From assembly GCA_016708125.1 (NCBI GenBank), contig JADJGF010000001.1, positions 1,820,001-1,884,000 on the forward strand: a DNA stretch of 64,000 nucleotides. Direction: 5' to 3'. The DNA is from Ignavibacteriota bacterium (GTDB lineage: Bacteria; Bacteroidota; Ignavibacteria; Ignavibacteriales; Melioribacteraceae). The notes beneath the pieces are model-generated. The model ran no database searches. It was given only the letters and a program-made list of their open reading frames with translations, and was not told the origin of the DNA. Both the position numbers and the translations under genes were made by a program. Positions 26,942-35,469 of this stretch are shown here, piece by piece (position 1 is the stretch's first letter; each line of letters begins with the position of its first letter).

Positions 26942-29900
26942 ATGAAAAAGGTATCCGTTTTTTTACTTTTTTTAATGTTAGTTTTTGCATCAAATACAAT
27001 TTTTTCGCAAATTCCCGTTGTTTCATCACCAGATAATCAGCAAGTTTTAGAAGGAGAAGTTGCTACTTTTTCAGTAACTTTGATCGGAGGGCTTCAACCG
27101 GTCACATATCAGTGGCAGGCAACTTTTGATCAAAATGCATCGAATTTTGCAAATATTCCTGGTGCAATGAGTTCATCTTATTCTACGTCGCCAACAACCT
27201 TATCAATGGATGGAGGCTGGTATAGATGTGCTGTAACTAATGATTCGGGAACAACATATTCAAATTATGCAGTTCTTTCGGTTGAACCAATTGTTAGTCC
27301 AACAATTACAAGTCACCCATCAAATCAAAATATAAATATTGGTGAAGCAGCTACTTTCTCAGTTAGCGCGACAGGCACACTTCCATTACAATATCAGTGG
27401 TATGCAAATTCAATTTTAATTCCCGGCGCAACTTTATCTACATATACAACAGATATAATAAATGATATAGAATTTGATGGAACGACAATTTACTGTATTG
27501 TAACAAATATTGGTGGTTCAAAACAGAGTAATGCTGCAACTTTAAATGTTTCATACGAAAACGCTAGAATTACTGATGGCTTGCAAGTTTTATATAATTT
27601 TAAAGAAGGTTCAGGTGATATTGTCTATGATGAATCTGGAGTCGGAACTCCTCTAAATCTAACAATTAGCAATCCCACAAAAGTTATTTGGACAAATAAG
27701 GGACTGAATGTCTATACTGAAAATAGAATTAAATCTACATCTGTAGCTTCAAAAATAATTAATTCTTGTGTTACCTCGAATGAAATGACATTTGAAGCTT
27801 GGTTTATACCAACTGATATGGTTCAGAGAAGTGTTTATGCAAGAATAATGACAATGACAAATACAAGTAAATCAACTTCTAATATTAAATTGGATCAGTT
27901 AGGTACAAATTATAATTTTCACGTTAGGACCGTATCAACTGGCCTAAATGGTGATGAATTCACCAACATAAACAATGCTCAAAAATTAATACACTATGTA
28001 GCAACAAAAAATGCCGCAGGAAATGTTAGAATATATCTAAATGGAACAAAAGTTGTTGATGAATTGCTTTCTGGAAATTTTTCGAATTGGGATCCAGGGT
28101 ATTATCTCTATTTAGGTAGTGATGCAGAAAATAATGTTTTTTGGCAAGGAACTTTTTATTTAACAGCTATATATAGTCGTTCTTTAAGCGAATCTGAAAT
28201 CAACCAAAACTACTTTTTTGGAGTTGAAAGTGATATTTTTCCTTTAATTACTGCGCAGCCTACAGATGTTCTTTTAAAACCAACAGGTCAAACAGCAACA
28301 TTTTCAGTTACCGCAATAGGTAACGCTCCAATATCTTATCAATGGTATAGAAATAATGGCTTAATATCAGGAGCAACTAGCTCAACTTATACAACTCCTA
28401 TTTTAACTCTCGGTTATAATAATAATACCTATAAGTGTATAATCTCAAGCCCTGATGGCTCAATAGAAAGTAATTCAGCACTTTTAACTATTACCGAACC
28501 TGATGTTAGAATAACACAGGATATTATTGCACAATATACTTTTACAGAGGGTTCTGGCTCAATAATAAATGATGTTTCGGGAGTAGGCGAGCCGATTGAT
28601 TTAGTAATTAATACTCCAGAAGCTATTAATTGGATACAAAATGGATTAGAAATAAATTCAGAAGCGAATATCTTTTCTACAAGTGCAGCATCAAAAATTT
28701 ATGAAATGTGTACTTCCACAAATCAGTTAACAATTGAAACATGGATAAAACCGGCTAATAAAACTCAGAATTATCCTTCAAGAATTGTTACATATTCACA
28801 AGATGGTTTAGCACGTAACGTTTCACTTTCTCAAGAAGCTGATCAGTATTCTGGAAGATTAAGAACTTCAGTAACTACGACCAACGCATCACCTTATGTT
28901 GTGTCATTAAATTCACCAGTTGAAGAAAAACCACAACATGTTGTTTATGTATTTAGAGAAGATGGAGTAGCCATTATATTTGTTAATGGAGTCGAAAAAG
29001 TTAGAAAAACAATTGGTGGTGATTTTTCTACATGGACTGACTCTTATAGACTTGGAATAGCAAATGAAGTAATAGATTCAAGACCTTGGTTAGGTACTTT
29101 TAATTATTTAGCCATATTCAATAGAAGATTAACATCAGAGGAAGTTTTACACAATTATGAAATAGGACCTTATGGAGTTGAAGTAGGGGTAAATGCTCCA
29201 TCTGATTTAGTATCTTCCGCAAACGAAGTTGGTAAAATTTCTTTAAGTTGGACAGACAACGCGACAAATGAAGATAGTTATATTATTGAAAGAAGTGAAG
29301 TAGTTCCTCAAGTTTGGTCAGACATTGATACATTATCATCAAATACTGTAAATTTTATTGATTCAAATATTTTAGAAGGAAGAAACTATACATATCGTGT
29401 TAAAGTTACTAATTCATTTTTAGATATAGATACAATATACAGTAATGAAACTACAGTTATTTCTTTAATTAAAAATCCAGCTGGATTAGTTGGAAAAGCA
29501 GATCAATTGGGTCAAATTAATTTAAGTTGGACTGATAATTCGAATGGTGAAAATGGTTTTAATATTGAGCGAACTTTAGGTGAAGTTGAACCATTTGTTT
29601 ATACTGTTGTTGGCTCTGTTGGACCAAATATTACGACCTATGATGATTTTGGGATTGAAGAAGGCGTTATATATGCTTATAGGATAAACGCATTTACTGA
29701 ATTTATCTCATCAAATAATAGTAATGTTATGAGTTTAAGAAGTAAAGCCTCATTTATTAATGCTCCAACTGATTTAGCAATAGAACTTGATCCTATTTAC
29801 GGACAACCGGTTTTAAATTGGACTGATAATGCATTTAATGAAAATGGATTTATAATTGAAAGAAGATTAGTGACAATAGGTTCAATATTTTCTGTAATTG

Positions 29901-30340
29901 ATTCTGTTGGAGCTGACATTACAACTTATACCGATCTTACTGTTACAGATAGTACATCATACATATATAGGGTTTTTGCTTTCAATGATGAATATATTTC
30001 AGATAAAAGTTCGGAAATTTATATTGATGTTTTGGTAGGTGTGGAAGAAGAAAATATTCCCAATGAATTTGGATTATTACAGAATTATCCAAATCCATTT
30101 AATCCATCAACTACCTTTGCTTTTAATCTTCCCAAAGAATCTAATGTTATTTTGACAATTTATAATCTAATAGGTCAAAAAATACAAGTTGTTACAGAAA
30201 ATAATTATTCAGCTGGAAGACATGAAATTTTGTTTGATGCAAGCAATCTAACATCTGGAATATATTTGTATTCGATAAAAGCAATTTCAAATACAGGTGA
30301 GAAATTCATTCAAACTAAGAAATTTATATTACTTAAATAA
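26942..30340 (+). CDS. secreted Ig/LamG/FN3 multidomain protein with type IX sorting domain
   Basis: A 1132-residue surface or secreted protein. A strong ribosome binding site (AGGAGAG) precedes the ATG. The signal peptide ends near Ser-Gln 23. Domain order by eye: two Ig-like domains (25-205), LamG/ConA-like domain (206-430), a third Ig-like domain (432-520), a second LamG domain (523-745), three FN3 domains (750-1040) each with the S/N-W-T-D-N motif, and a sorting domain with NYPNPFNPSTT (about 1048-1132). No catalytic motif was found, so it is probably a glycan-binding or adhesive protein. The LamG units share the RITDGLQVLYNF-type opening with neighbours, which indicates internal and intergenic duplication. 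A near-perfect terminator follows. Confidence 0.9.
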   Translation: MKKVSVFLLFLMLVFASNTIFSQIPVVSSPDNQQVLEGEVATFSVTLIGGLQPVTYQWQATFDQNASNFANIPGAMSSSYSTSPTTLSMDGGWYRCAVTNDSGTTYSNYAVLSVEPIVSPTITSHPSNQNINIGEAATFSVSATGTLPLQYQWYANSILIPGATLSTYTTDIINDIEFDGTTIYCIVTNIGGSKQSNAATLNVSYENARITDGLQVLYNFKEGSGDIVYDESGVGTPLNLTISNPTKVIWTNKGLNVYTENRIKSTSVASKIINSCVTSNEMTFEAWFIPTDMVQRSVYARIMTMTNTSKSTSNIKLDQLGTNYNFHVRTVSTGLNGDEFTNINNAQKLIHYVATKNAAGNVRIYLNGTKVVDELLSGNFSNWDPGYYLYLGSDAENNVFWQGTFYLTAIYSRSLSESEINQNYFFGVESDIFPLITAQPTDVLLKPTGQTATFSVTAIGNAPISYQWYRNNGLISGATSSTYTTPILTLGYNNNTYKCIISSPDGSIESNSALLTITEPDVRITQDIIAQYTFTEGSGSIINDVSGVGEPIDLVINTPEAINWIQNGLEINSEANIFSTSAASKIYEMCTSTNQLTIETWIKPANKTQNYPSRIVTYSQDGLARNVSLSQEADQYSGRLRTSVTTTNASPYVVSLNSPVEEKPQHVVYVFREDGVAIIFVNGVEKVRKTIGGDFSTWTDSYRLGIANEVIDSRPWLGTFNYLAIFNRRLTSEEVLHNYEIGPYGVEVGVNAPSDLVSSANEVGKISLSWTDNATNEDSYIIERSEVVPQVWSDIDTLSSNTVNFIDSNILEGRNYTYRVKVTNSFLDIDTIYSNETTVISLIKNPAGLVGKADQLGQINLSWTDNSNGENGFNIERTLGEVEPFVYTVVGSVGPNITTYDDFGIEEGVIYAYRINAFTEFISSNNSNVMSLRSKASFINAPTDLAIELDPIYGQPVLNWTDNAFNENGFIIERRLVTIGSIFSVIDSVGADITTYTDLTVTDSTSYIYRVFAFNDEYISDKSSEIYIDVLVGVEEENIPNEFGLLQNYPNPFNPSTTFAFNLPKESNVILTIYNLIGQKIQVVTENNYSAGRHEILFDASNLTSGIYLYSIKAISNTGEKFIQTKKFILLK

Positions 30341-30359
30341 TTTTAATTGTTATTTACTC

Positions 30360-30394
30360 TAATAAGAATCCGGTGAAAAACCGGATTCTTATTA
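30360..30394 (+). terminator. intrinsic terminator-like hairpin
   Basis: A perfect 14-bp stem (30360-30373 with 30381-30394, core AATAAGAATCCGG) with a 7-base loop follows the stop of the Ig/LamG gene by 19 bases and is followed by TTTG. It should end that transcript or attenuate reading into the lyase-like gene. Confidence 0.85.
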
Positions 30395-30409
30395 TTTGAA
30401 AGGGAGAAT

Positions 30410-32233
30410 ATGCTTAAAAAAGTTAAAACGTTTTTTATAGGTTCATTGATTATTCAATTATTGTCATGTAATTCTGATATTACTAACTTAAAAAGAACTC
30501 CTTATAAAGAAGAAATAAATGCAAAATTAAGCAGAGGTCTTGTTTGTTTTGCTCAAAATAGTTTAGTTAATACATTAAGTTGGAGAAAGTTACCAAGTGA
30601 TAAAGCAGATCAGATATATTTTGTTTGGAAAAAAAAATCAGATTCGGATCTTATTCCCCAAAACATAGCAAAAATTAATTCAACTTTCTTTATTGATAGT
30701 TCTTATACTATGGATAGTGTATTTTATGGAATTTCAACGTCGATAAGCGAACAACCATCTCAATTTGAAAAAGTAAATATTAGAGATACCAATAATTACG
30801 ATGCTTTAGTATTCAACCTTGGTATTGATTACAAACAAGCACATGTTGTAACCGGAGATTTAACTGGTGATGGGGAATTAGAACTTTTAATTGATTATTC
30901 TAAAATGCAGGCTGTAGATCCGTTTGAAAAAGCTTGGCAGAAATCTACAGATTCTTACCATTTAGCGGCTTTTAAGAAAAACGGCGAAAAATTGTGGGAA
31001 AAAGATTTAGGGTTTGGTATTGAAGCCGGAAAGAATTATTCACCAATAATTGTTTGGGATTTAGATGGAGATAGTAAAAGTGAAGTAATTCTTAAGACTA
31101 ACAAATCAGTTAATCCAAAAGATTATAGTAAAGAATATTTAACAATACTCAACGGTGAAAATGGTAAAATAATTAGAGAAACAAGATGGCCAAATCCGGC
31201 ATCAAATAATTATAACAGTAATAGTAGAAATTACTTGGCGATTGCTCACATAGATGGTATTAATCCATCAATAATTGTTGGCAGAGGATTATATTTTACT
31301 CAGATAGTTTGTGAATATGACAGATTTTTAAATAAAAAGTGGGAAAGAATTTTAGGTAAGGATATTCCGCCAAAATTTGAAAATAAATATTTACAAAAAA
31401 TGTGGAAGTTGTTTTTTAATGATGAATCAAGAGCATCTCATAGCTTACCAATAGCAGATGTTGATCAAAATGGAACAGAAGAAATTTTTTGGGGTGAGCA
31501 TGTTATTACAAAAGATGGGGAAGATTTGTGGAAAGTTGATGAAAAATCACCTTATTCCGGCCATTTAGATATTGTTTATCCAGCAGATTTAATAAAAGAA
31601 ATTCCCGGTCTTGAAACTTACTATTGTAGAGAAGGATGGGGCGGAAAAATGGATAATATAGGAATGCACCTAGTTGATAAAAATGGTAAGATGATTTGGG
31701 CAAATTGGGGTTTTACTCATATTGATGGTGGTTGGGCAGCAAAAGTAATTCCTAATTCAACAGAAGTACAATTTTTTGCTTATGACGTTCAACAGAAAAA
31801 CTGGAAACCCGGTGAACACTCCTTCCAAGATCCAAATCAAATTTTATTTGATATAAGCGGGAAAAAGATATCAAATCATGATTCTTCATGGATTGGAAGT
31901 TTTACAGTTGATTGGGAAGGTGATGGTATAAAAGAAATTTGCACAAAAGATGGTGAATTAAAAAGATATAATAACGAAGTAATAATATCTCTTAAAAAGG
32001 GAATTATGTGGGCTGGCGATTTGTGGGGAGATCATAGAGAAGAAATTGTTTATGCACCGCAAGATAAAAGAATATATATAATCTTTAATACTTCTAAATT
32101 AGTTAATAAATCTGAACTAACTAAATTAGTTGATAGACAGTATAAAAATGACTTATCAAGAACATCGATGGCATTTAATGTTATTCCAACTCAATGCGGG
32201 TATGTTCCTACAAAGACAAATACAAATAAATAG
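30410..32233 (+). CDS. PL11-like (rhamnogalacturonan lyase type) lipoprotein
   Basis: A 607-residue lipoprotein; the signal peptide ends in LLSC with Cys20 as lipidation site. The mature part begins with a small beta domain (residues ~45-120, NTLSWRKL...FVWKK) and continues as an FG-GAP-like beta-propeller with acidic Ca-binding loops: GDLTGDGELE, WDLDGDSKSE and IADVDQNGTEE. The run DSYHLAAFKKNGEKLWEKDL and the following GKNYSPIIVWDLDGD strongly resemble polysaccharide lyase family 11 (YesW-type rhamnogalacturonan lyases). Family members cleave the galacturonate-rhamnose backbone. Here it may trim self-made uronic acid polymer or degrade plant pectin. Sequence divergence from classic PL11 is large, so substrate is uncertain. 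Confidence 0.7.
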   Translation: MLKKVKTFFIGSLIIQLLSCNSDITNLKRTPYKEEINAKLSRGLVCFAQNSLVNTLSWRKLPSDKADQIYFVWKKKSDSDLIPQNIAKINSTFFIDSSYTMDSVFYGISTSISEQPSQFEKVNIRDTNNYDALVFNLGIDYKQAHVVTGDLTGDGELELLIDYSKMQAVDPFEKAWQKSTDSYHLAAFKKNGEKLWEKDLGFGIEAGKNYSPIIVWDLDGDSKSEVILKTNKSVNPKDYSKEYLTILNGENGKIIRETRWPNPASNNYNSNSRNYLAIAHIDGINPSIIVGRGLYFTQIVCEYDRFLNKKWERILGKDIPPKFENKYLQKMWKLFFNDESRASHSLPIADVDQNGTEEIFWGEHVITKDGEDLWKVDEKSPYSGHLDIVYPADLIKEIPGLETYYCREGWGGKMDNIGMHLVDKNGKMIWANWGFTHIDGGWAAKVIPNSTEVQFFAYDVQQKNWKPGEHSFQDPNQILFDISGKKISNHDSSWIGSFTVDWEGDGIKEICTKDGELKRYNNEVIISLKKGIMWAGDLWGDHREEIVYAPQDKRIYIIFNTSKLVNKSELTKLVDRQYKNDLSRTSMAFNVIPTQCGYVPTKTNTNK

Positions 32234-32244
32234 AGTTAAAACGT

Positions 32245-33780
32245 ATGAATACCATGGTGGAAATTTTTAATAATATCAGTAAAAAAATACAGAACAATAT
32301 TAGTTTGTATTTAAGCTCAAAGAATGCAGGAAAGATTTCCTGGTTTTTGATATTTCTTGGGGTTGTATTTAGATTATCTCAATTTTTGTTTAATCGTTCG
32401 CTTTGGCCTGATGAGTCTTCTTTAGCATTAAATATTGTTGAAAGAAACTATTTAGAATTTTTAAAACCTCTTGATTATCATCAAGGTGCACCGTTTGGTT
32501 TTTTAATTATTGTTAAATTTTTCATCAATACATTTGGTAACACAGATTTAATTTTAAGATTATTCCCCTTTATTACTTCAATAGTAGGACTCTTATTATT
32601 TTATAAAGTTGCAAAATACAACTTAACAAGCAGAGCAACCATAATCGCACTTGGATTGTTTACTTTTTCTGATCCACTAATATATTATGCATCAGAAATT
32701 AAACAATATTCAAATGATGTTACTGCAATGTTATTAATTTTATTGGCGGCTTACAAAGTAATTGAGAACAATAAATTAGGAAATTATATTGTTTTTGCAT
32801 TTACCGGAGCTATTCTTTTATGGTTTTCGCATCCAACAATGTTTATGCTTGCTGGTACTGGTATTGCATTAGGTATTTTTTATTTAGTTAATGGAGAAAA
32901 AAAATCTTTAAAAACTTTAGTATTTACAATAGGTTTTTGGTTGTTAAGTTTTGCATTTTTTTACTTGGTTTCTCTTAAATACCTTGCTCACGATACATAC
33001 ATGGAAGGATTTTGGCAATTGTCTTTTTTTCCAAGAAATCCATTTTCTAATAAAATTGATTTTATTAGTTGGTATTTAGAAAGACCATTTAAAATATTTG
33101 AACATCCTGTTGGTCTATATTTCACTGGCTTAGGGGTAATAACTTTCATTTTAGGTTCGCTAGAATTCTATAAAACAAGGAAATTAAAATTCTTTGTCAT
33201 TATTTTACCTTTGATAGTTACTATTGCAGTATCATTTATGCGAAAATATCCCTTTAATCACAGACTAATTTTGTTTTTAGTTCCAATATTCTTAATGATG
33301 ATTGCAAATGGAGTTTCACTTTTATTTAATAAAAAATATATTAGTTCAAAAAAATTTGGCATATTAGTTTTAATTCTTCTTTTTCTTCATCCAGTTACAA
33401 ACAGTTTTAGAAAACTAAATACACCAAGAACAAGAGATGAAATAAAACTTGCAATCGAATTTATAAAGGAAAATAGGAAAAAAGAAGATACAATTTATTT
33501 GTATAATTTAGCAGAAACTGGTTTCAAATACTATTCTTCACAATATGGTTTTTCTGATGATGAGTATATAATTGGTCCCTATTTTAAAGGCAAGTGGGAA
33601 GATGCAGAAAAATATTTAGGGACAAAACGATTTTGGATTTTCTTTACACATATTTCACCATATCATCCGCATGCAAAAGAATTTTACTTGTCATTTTTAA
33701 GGGAAAATGGAAAGGAGCTAAAATCTTTCACTGCTGATGGAGCATCCGTTTACTTGTATGATTTAAGTCAAAAAAAATAA
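32245..33780 (+). CDS. GT39/ArnT-like polytopic membrane glycosyltransferase
   Basis: A 511-residue membrane protein with 10 or more hydrophobic segments after a short cytoplasmic N-terminus. The first periplasmic loop has the acidic pair in SLWPDESSLALN, typical of PMT/ArnT-type enzymes that use polyprenyl-phosphate-linked sugars as donors. A second conserved piece, YYASEIKQYSNDV, is also usual for this group. The last ~130 residues form a soluble periplasmic part. The next gene encodes a GT2-GtrA fusion that could make and flip the polyprenyl-phosphate sugar, so the two form a plausible module for glycosylating surface polymer or protein outside the cytoplasm. It begins 11 bases after the lipoprotein gene. 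Confidence 0.83.
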   Translation: MNTMVEIFNNISKKIQNNISLYLSSKNAGKISWFLIFLGVVFRLSQFLFNRSLWPDESSLALNIVERNYLEFLKPLDYHQGAPFGFLIIVKFFINTFGNTDLILRLFPFITSIVGLLLFYKVAKYNLTSRATIIALGLFTFSDPLIYYASEIKQYSNDVTAMLLILLAAYKVIENNKLGNYIVFAFTGAILLWFSHPTMFMLAGTGIALGIFYLVNGEKKSLKTLVFTIGFWLLSFAFFYLVSLKYLAHDTYMEGFWQLSFFPRNPFSNKIDFISWYLERPFKIFEHPVGLYFTGLGVITFILGSLEFYKTRKLKFFVIILPLIVTIAVSFMRKYPFNHRLILFLVPIFLMMIANGVSLLFNKKYISSKKFGILVLILLFLHPVTNSFRKLNTPRTRDEIKLAIEFIKENRKKEDTIYLYNLAETGFKYYSSQYGFSDDEYIIGPYFKGKWEDAEKYLGTKRFWIFFTHISPYHPHAKEFYLSFLRENGKELKSFTADGASVYLYDLSQKK

Positions 33781-33858
33781 TTTAATAATAAAATAATGCG
33801 TTTATTTGGTCAATAAATGAGAAATATTTTTTTAAAATTCAATCTTGTTAGAGGTTAA

Positions 33859-34998
33859 ATGAAACCCGATCAATTAATTCTTAATACAAAATTTACAATT
33901 GTAATGCCTTGTTATAATGAAGAAAAAACACTGGAAAAAAGTGTTGGCAGAGTTAGAGATATATCAGATGAAAATTTAAAACTGGAAATAATTATTGTTG
34001 ATGATTGTTCAAAAGACAACAGTTTTAATATTGCCAAAGGTCTGGCGACTAAATATTCCGATGTAAAAGTTTACAAACATGAAAAAAATCAAGGAAAAGG
34101 AGCTGCTCTTAGAACTGGTTTTCAATATGCCACTGGAGATTTTGTTGCAGTTCAAGATGCCGATCTTGAATATGATCCAATGGAATTAAGAAAATTATTA
34201 GTTCCGTTAATAAATGGAGATGCCGATGTTGTTTTAGGTTCAAGATTTCTATCTGGCGGAGCACATAGAGTTTTATATTATTGGCATTCACTAGGAAATA
34301 AATTTTTAACAATGATGTCAAATATGTTTTCTGATTTGAATTTAACAGATATGGAAACATGTTATAAAGTATTTAAACGTGAAGTTATTCAGAGCATTAA
34401 AATTGAAGAAAATAGATTTGGTTTTGAACCAGAAATTGTTGCAAAAATTGCTCAAAGACGTTTAAGAATTTTTGAAATGGGGATATCTTATTACGGCAGA
34501 ACTTATGAAGAAGGTAAAAAAATTGGCGCAAAAGATGGATTTAGAGCATTATACTGTATCTTTAGATATAATGCAAATAAAGCCCCTGTCCCTATACAGT
34601 TTTTATTTTATTTACTAATAGGAGGAACAGCTGCATTAGTAAATTTATTTGTTTTTTTGGCGTTATTTAACTCTAATTTTTTAGTTGAACTTTCTGCACC
34701 AATAGCATTTGTAATAGCTGCAATTGTTAATTATTACTTAAGTATAAAATTACTTTTTAGACACAAAGCTAAATGGAATGCACCAATTGAATTATTCATG
34801 TATTCATTATTGGTTATAGTTGCCGGATTATTTGATTTATATTTAACTAAATTTTTACTGAATTTAAGTTTTACTCCCGGTAGTGCAAAATTAATTGCAA
34901 CCGGAATTGGATTTATTTTAAACTTTTTAGGTAGAAAATATCTTGTATTTCCTGAAAAACCAAGTGGACCTTGGAAACCACAGCAAATGGGGGCATAA
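33859..34998 (+). CDS. GT2 glycosyltransferase fused to a GtrA-like membrane domain
   Basis: A 379-residue two-domain protein. Residues 1-235 form a dolichyl-phosphate-mannose-synthase-like GT2 domain: TIVMPCYNEEKTL, IIIVDDCSKDNS, GKGAALRTGF, VQDADLEYDP and GSRFLSGG. Residues ~245-370 form four hydrophobic helices of the GtrA type, with FLLYLLIGGTAALVNLFVF-like opening and NFLGRKYLVF near the end. GT2-GtrA fusions are thought to make a polyprenyl-phosphate sugar and help it cross the membrane. The neighbour upstream is a GT39-like transferase that would use such a donor. The separate proteins GtrB and GtrA carry the two parts in phage serotype conversion systems. Confidence 0.9.
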   Translation: MKPDQLILNTKFTIVMPCYNEEKTLEKSVGRVRDISDENLKLEIIIVDDCSKDNSFNIAKGLATKYSDVKVYKHEKNQGKGAALRTGFQYATGDFVAVQDADLEYDPMELRKLLVPLINGDADVVLGSRFLSGGAHRVLYYWHSLGNKFLTMMSNMFSDLNLTDMETCYKVFKREVIQSIKIEENRFGFEPEIVAKIAQRRLRIFEMGISYYGRTYEEGKKIGAKDGFRALYCIFRYNANKAPVPIQFLFYLLIGGTAALVNLFVFLALFNSNFLVELSAPIAFVIAAIVNYYLSIKLLFRHKAKWNAPIELFMYSLLVIVAGLFDLYLTKFLLNLSFTPGSAKLIATGIGFILNFLGRKYLVFPEKPSGPWKPQQMGA

Positions 34999-35059
34999 AC
35001 GTGTTATACATCACAAAAGAGACAAGACTATTATTTAATATTTCTATTTTTTATACGGT

Positions 35060-35365
35060 ATGAAAAAAATAAAATACATAATACTTATTGTTTTTATTTT
35101 GCTATTAGATAGTAATTTTAACACAAAATCAGCAGTGAATATTAAAAAAAATGCGAATTTTGAATTATATTCTATAAAAGCAATTTATTACAATGATGCA
35201 GAATCCAACAATTTAGAACCAAATTACAATTTATATTCTACACCAACTTCAAATAATAATTTAACCTTTGAAAATTCTCTCATTAAACGGACATTATCTT
35301 ATTATAAGATATTCTTTAAGGACATCAGAAATAAAAAACTCTTAATGTTCTCCCAATTTTTATAA
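35060..35365 (+). CDS. small hypothetical protein with signal peptide
   Basis: A possible 101-residue protein. It opens with two Lys and a hydrophobic stretch (KYIILIVFILLL) that looks like a signal peptide ending near Ala29, then an Asn/Tyr-rich tail with no recognisable domain. It is in the gap between the GT2-GtrA gene and the next large secreted protein. Only the signal peptide supports it; no clear ribosome binding site is seen (GGT before the ATG). It could be a remnant or a small secreted factor. Confidence 0.4.
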   Translation: MKKIKYIILIVFILLLDSNFNTKSAVNIKKNANFELYSIKAIYYNDAESNNLEPNYNLYSTPTSNNNLTFENSLIKRTLSYYKIFFKDIRNKKLLMFSQFL

Positions 35366-35413
35366 GCAATTGTAAAATCTTTTGTAAAATAATTAACTCA
35401 TTTTAATAAACAT

Positions 35414-35459
35414 ATAACTTATAACTTATAACTTATAACTTATAACTTATAACTTATAA
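35414..35459. repeat. tandem heptamer repeat (ATAACTT)6 plus a partial copy
   Basis: Six perfect copies of ATAACTT run from 35414 to 35455, followed by ATAA. The array ends ten bases before the ATG of the LamG/FG-GAP gene and partly meets its ribosome binding site (AAAAGG). Repeats of this kind are prone to slipped-strand changes in copy number, so the spacing upstream of this surface protein gene may vary between cells. Confidence 0.95.
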
Positions 35460-35469
35460 AAGGTACACT

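Noticed and set aside
35060..35365. Idea that the small signal-peptide protein is a truncated copy of a larger secreted protein
   Set aside because: No LamG, FN3 or sorting-domain remnant is visible around it, so it is listed only as a low-confidence hypothetical gene.
35411..35460. CRISPR-like array
   Set aside because: The repeats are contiguous heptamers without spacers; no cas gene is present.
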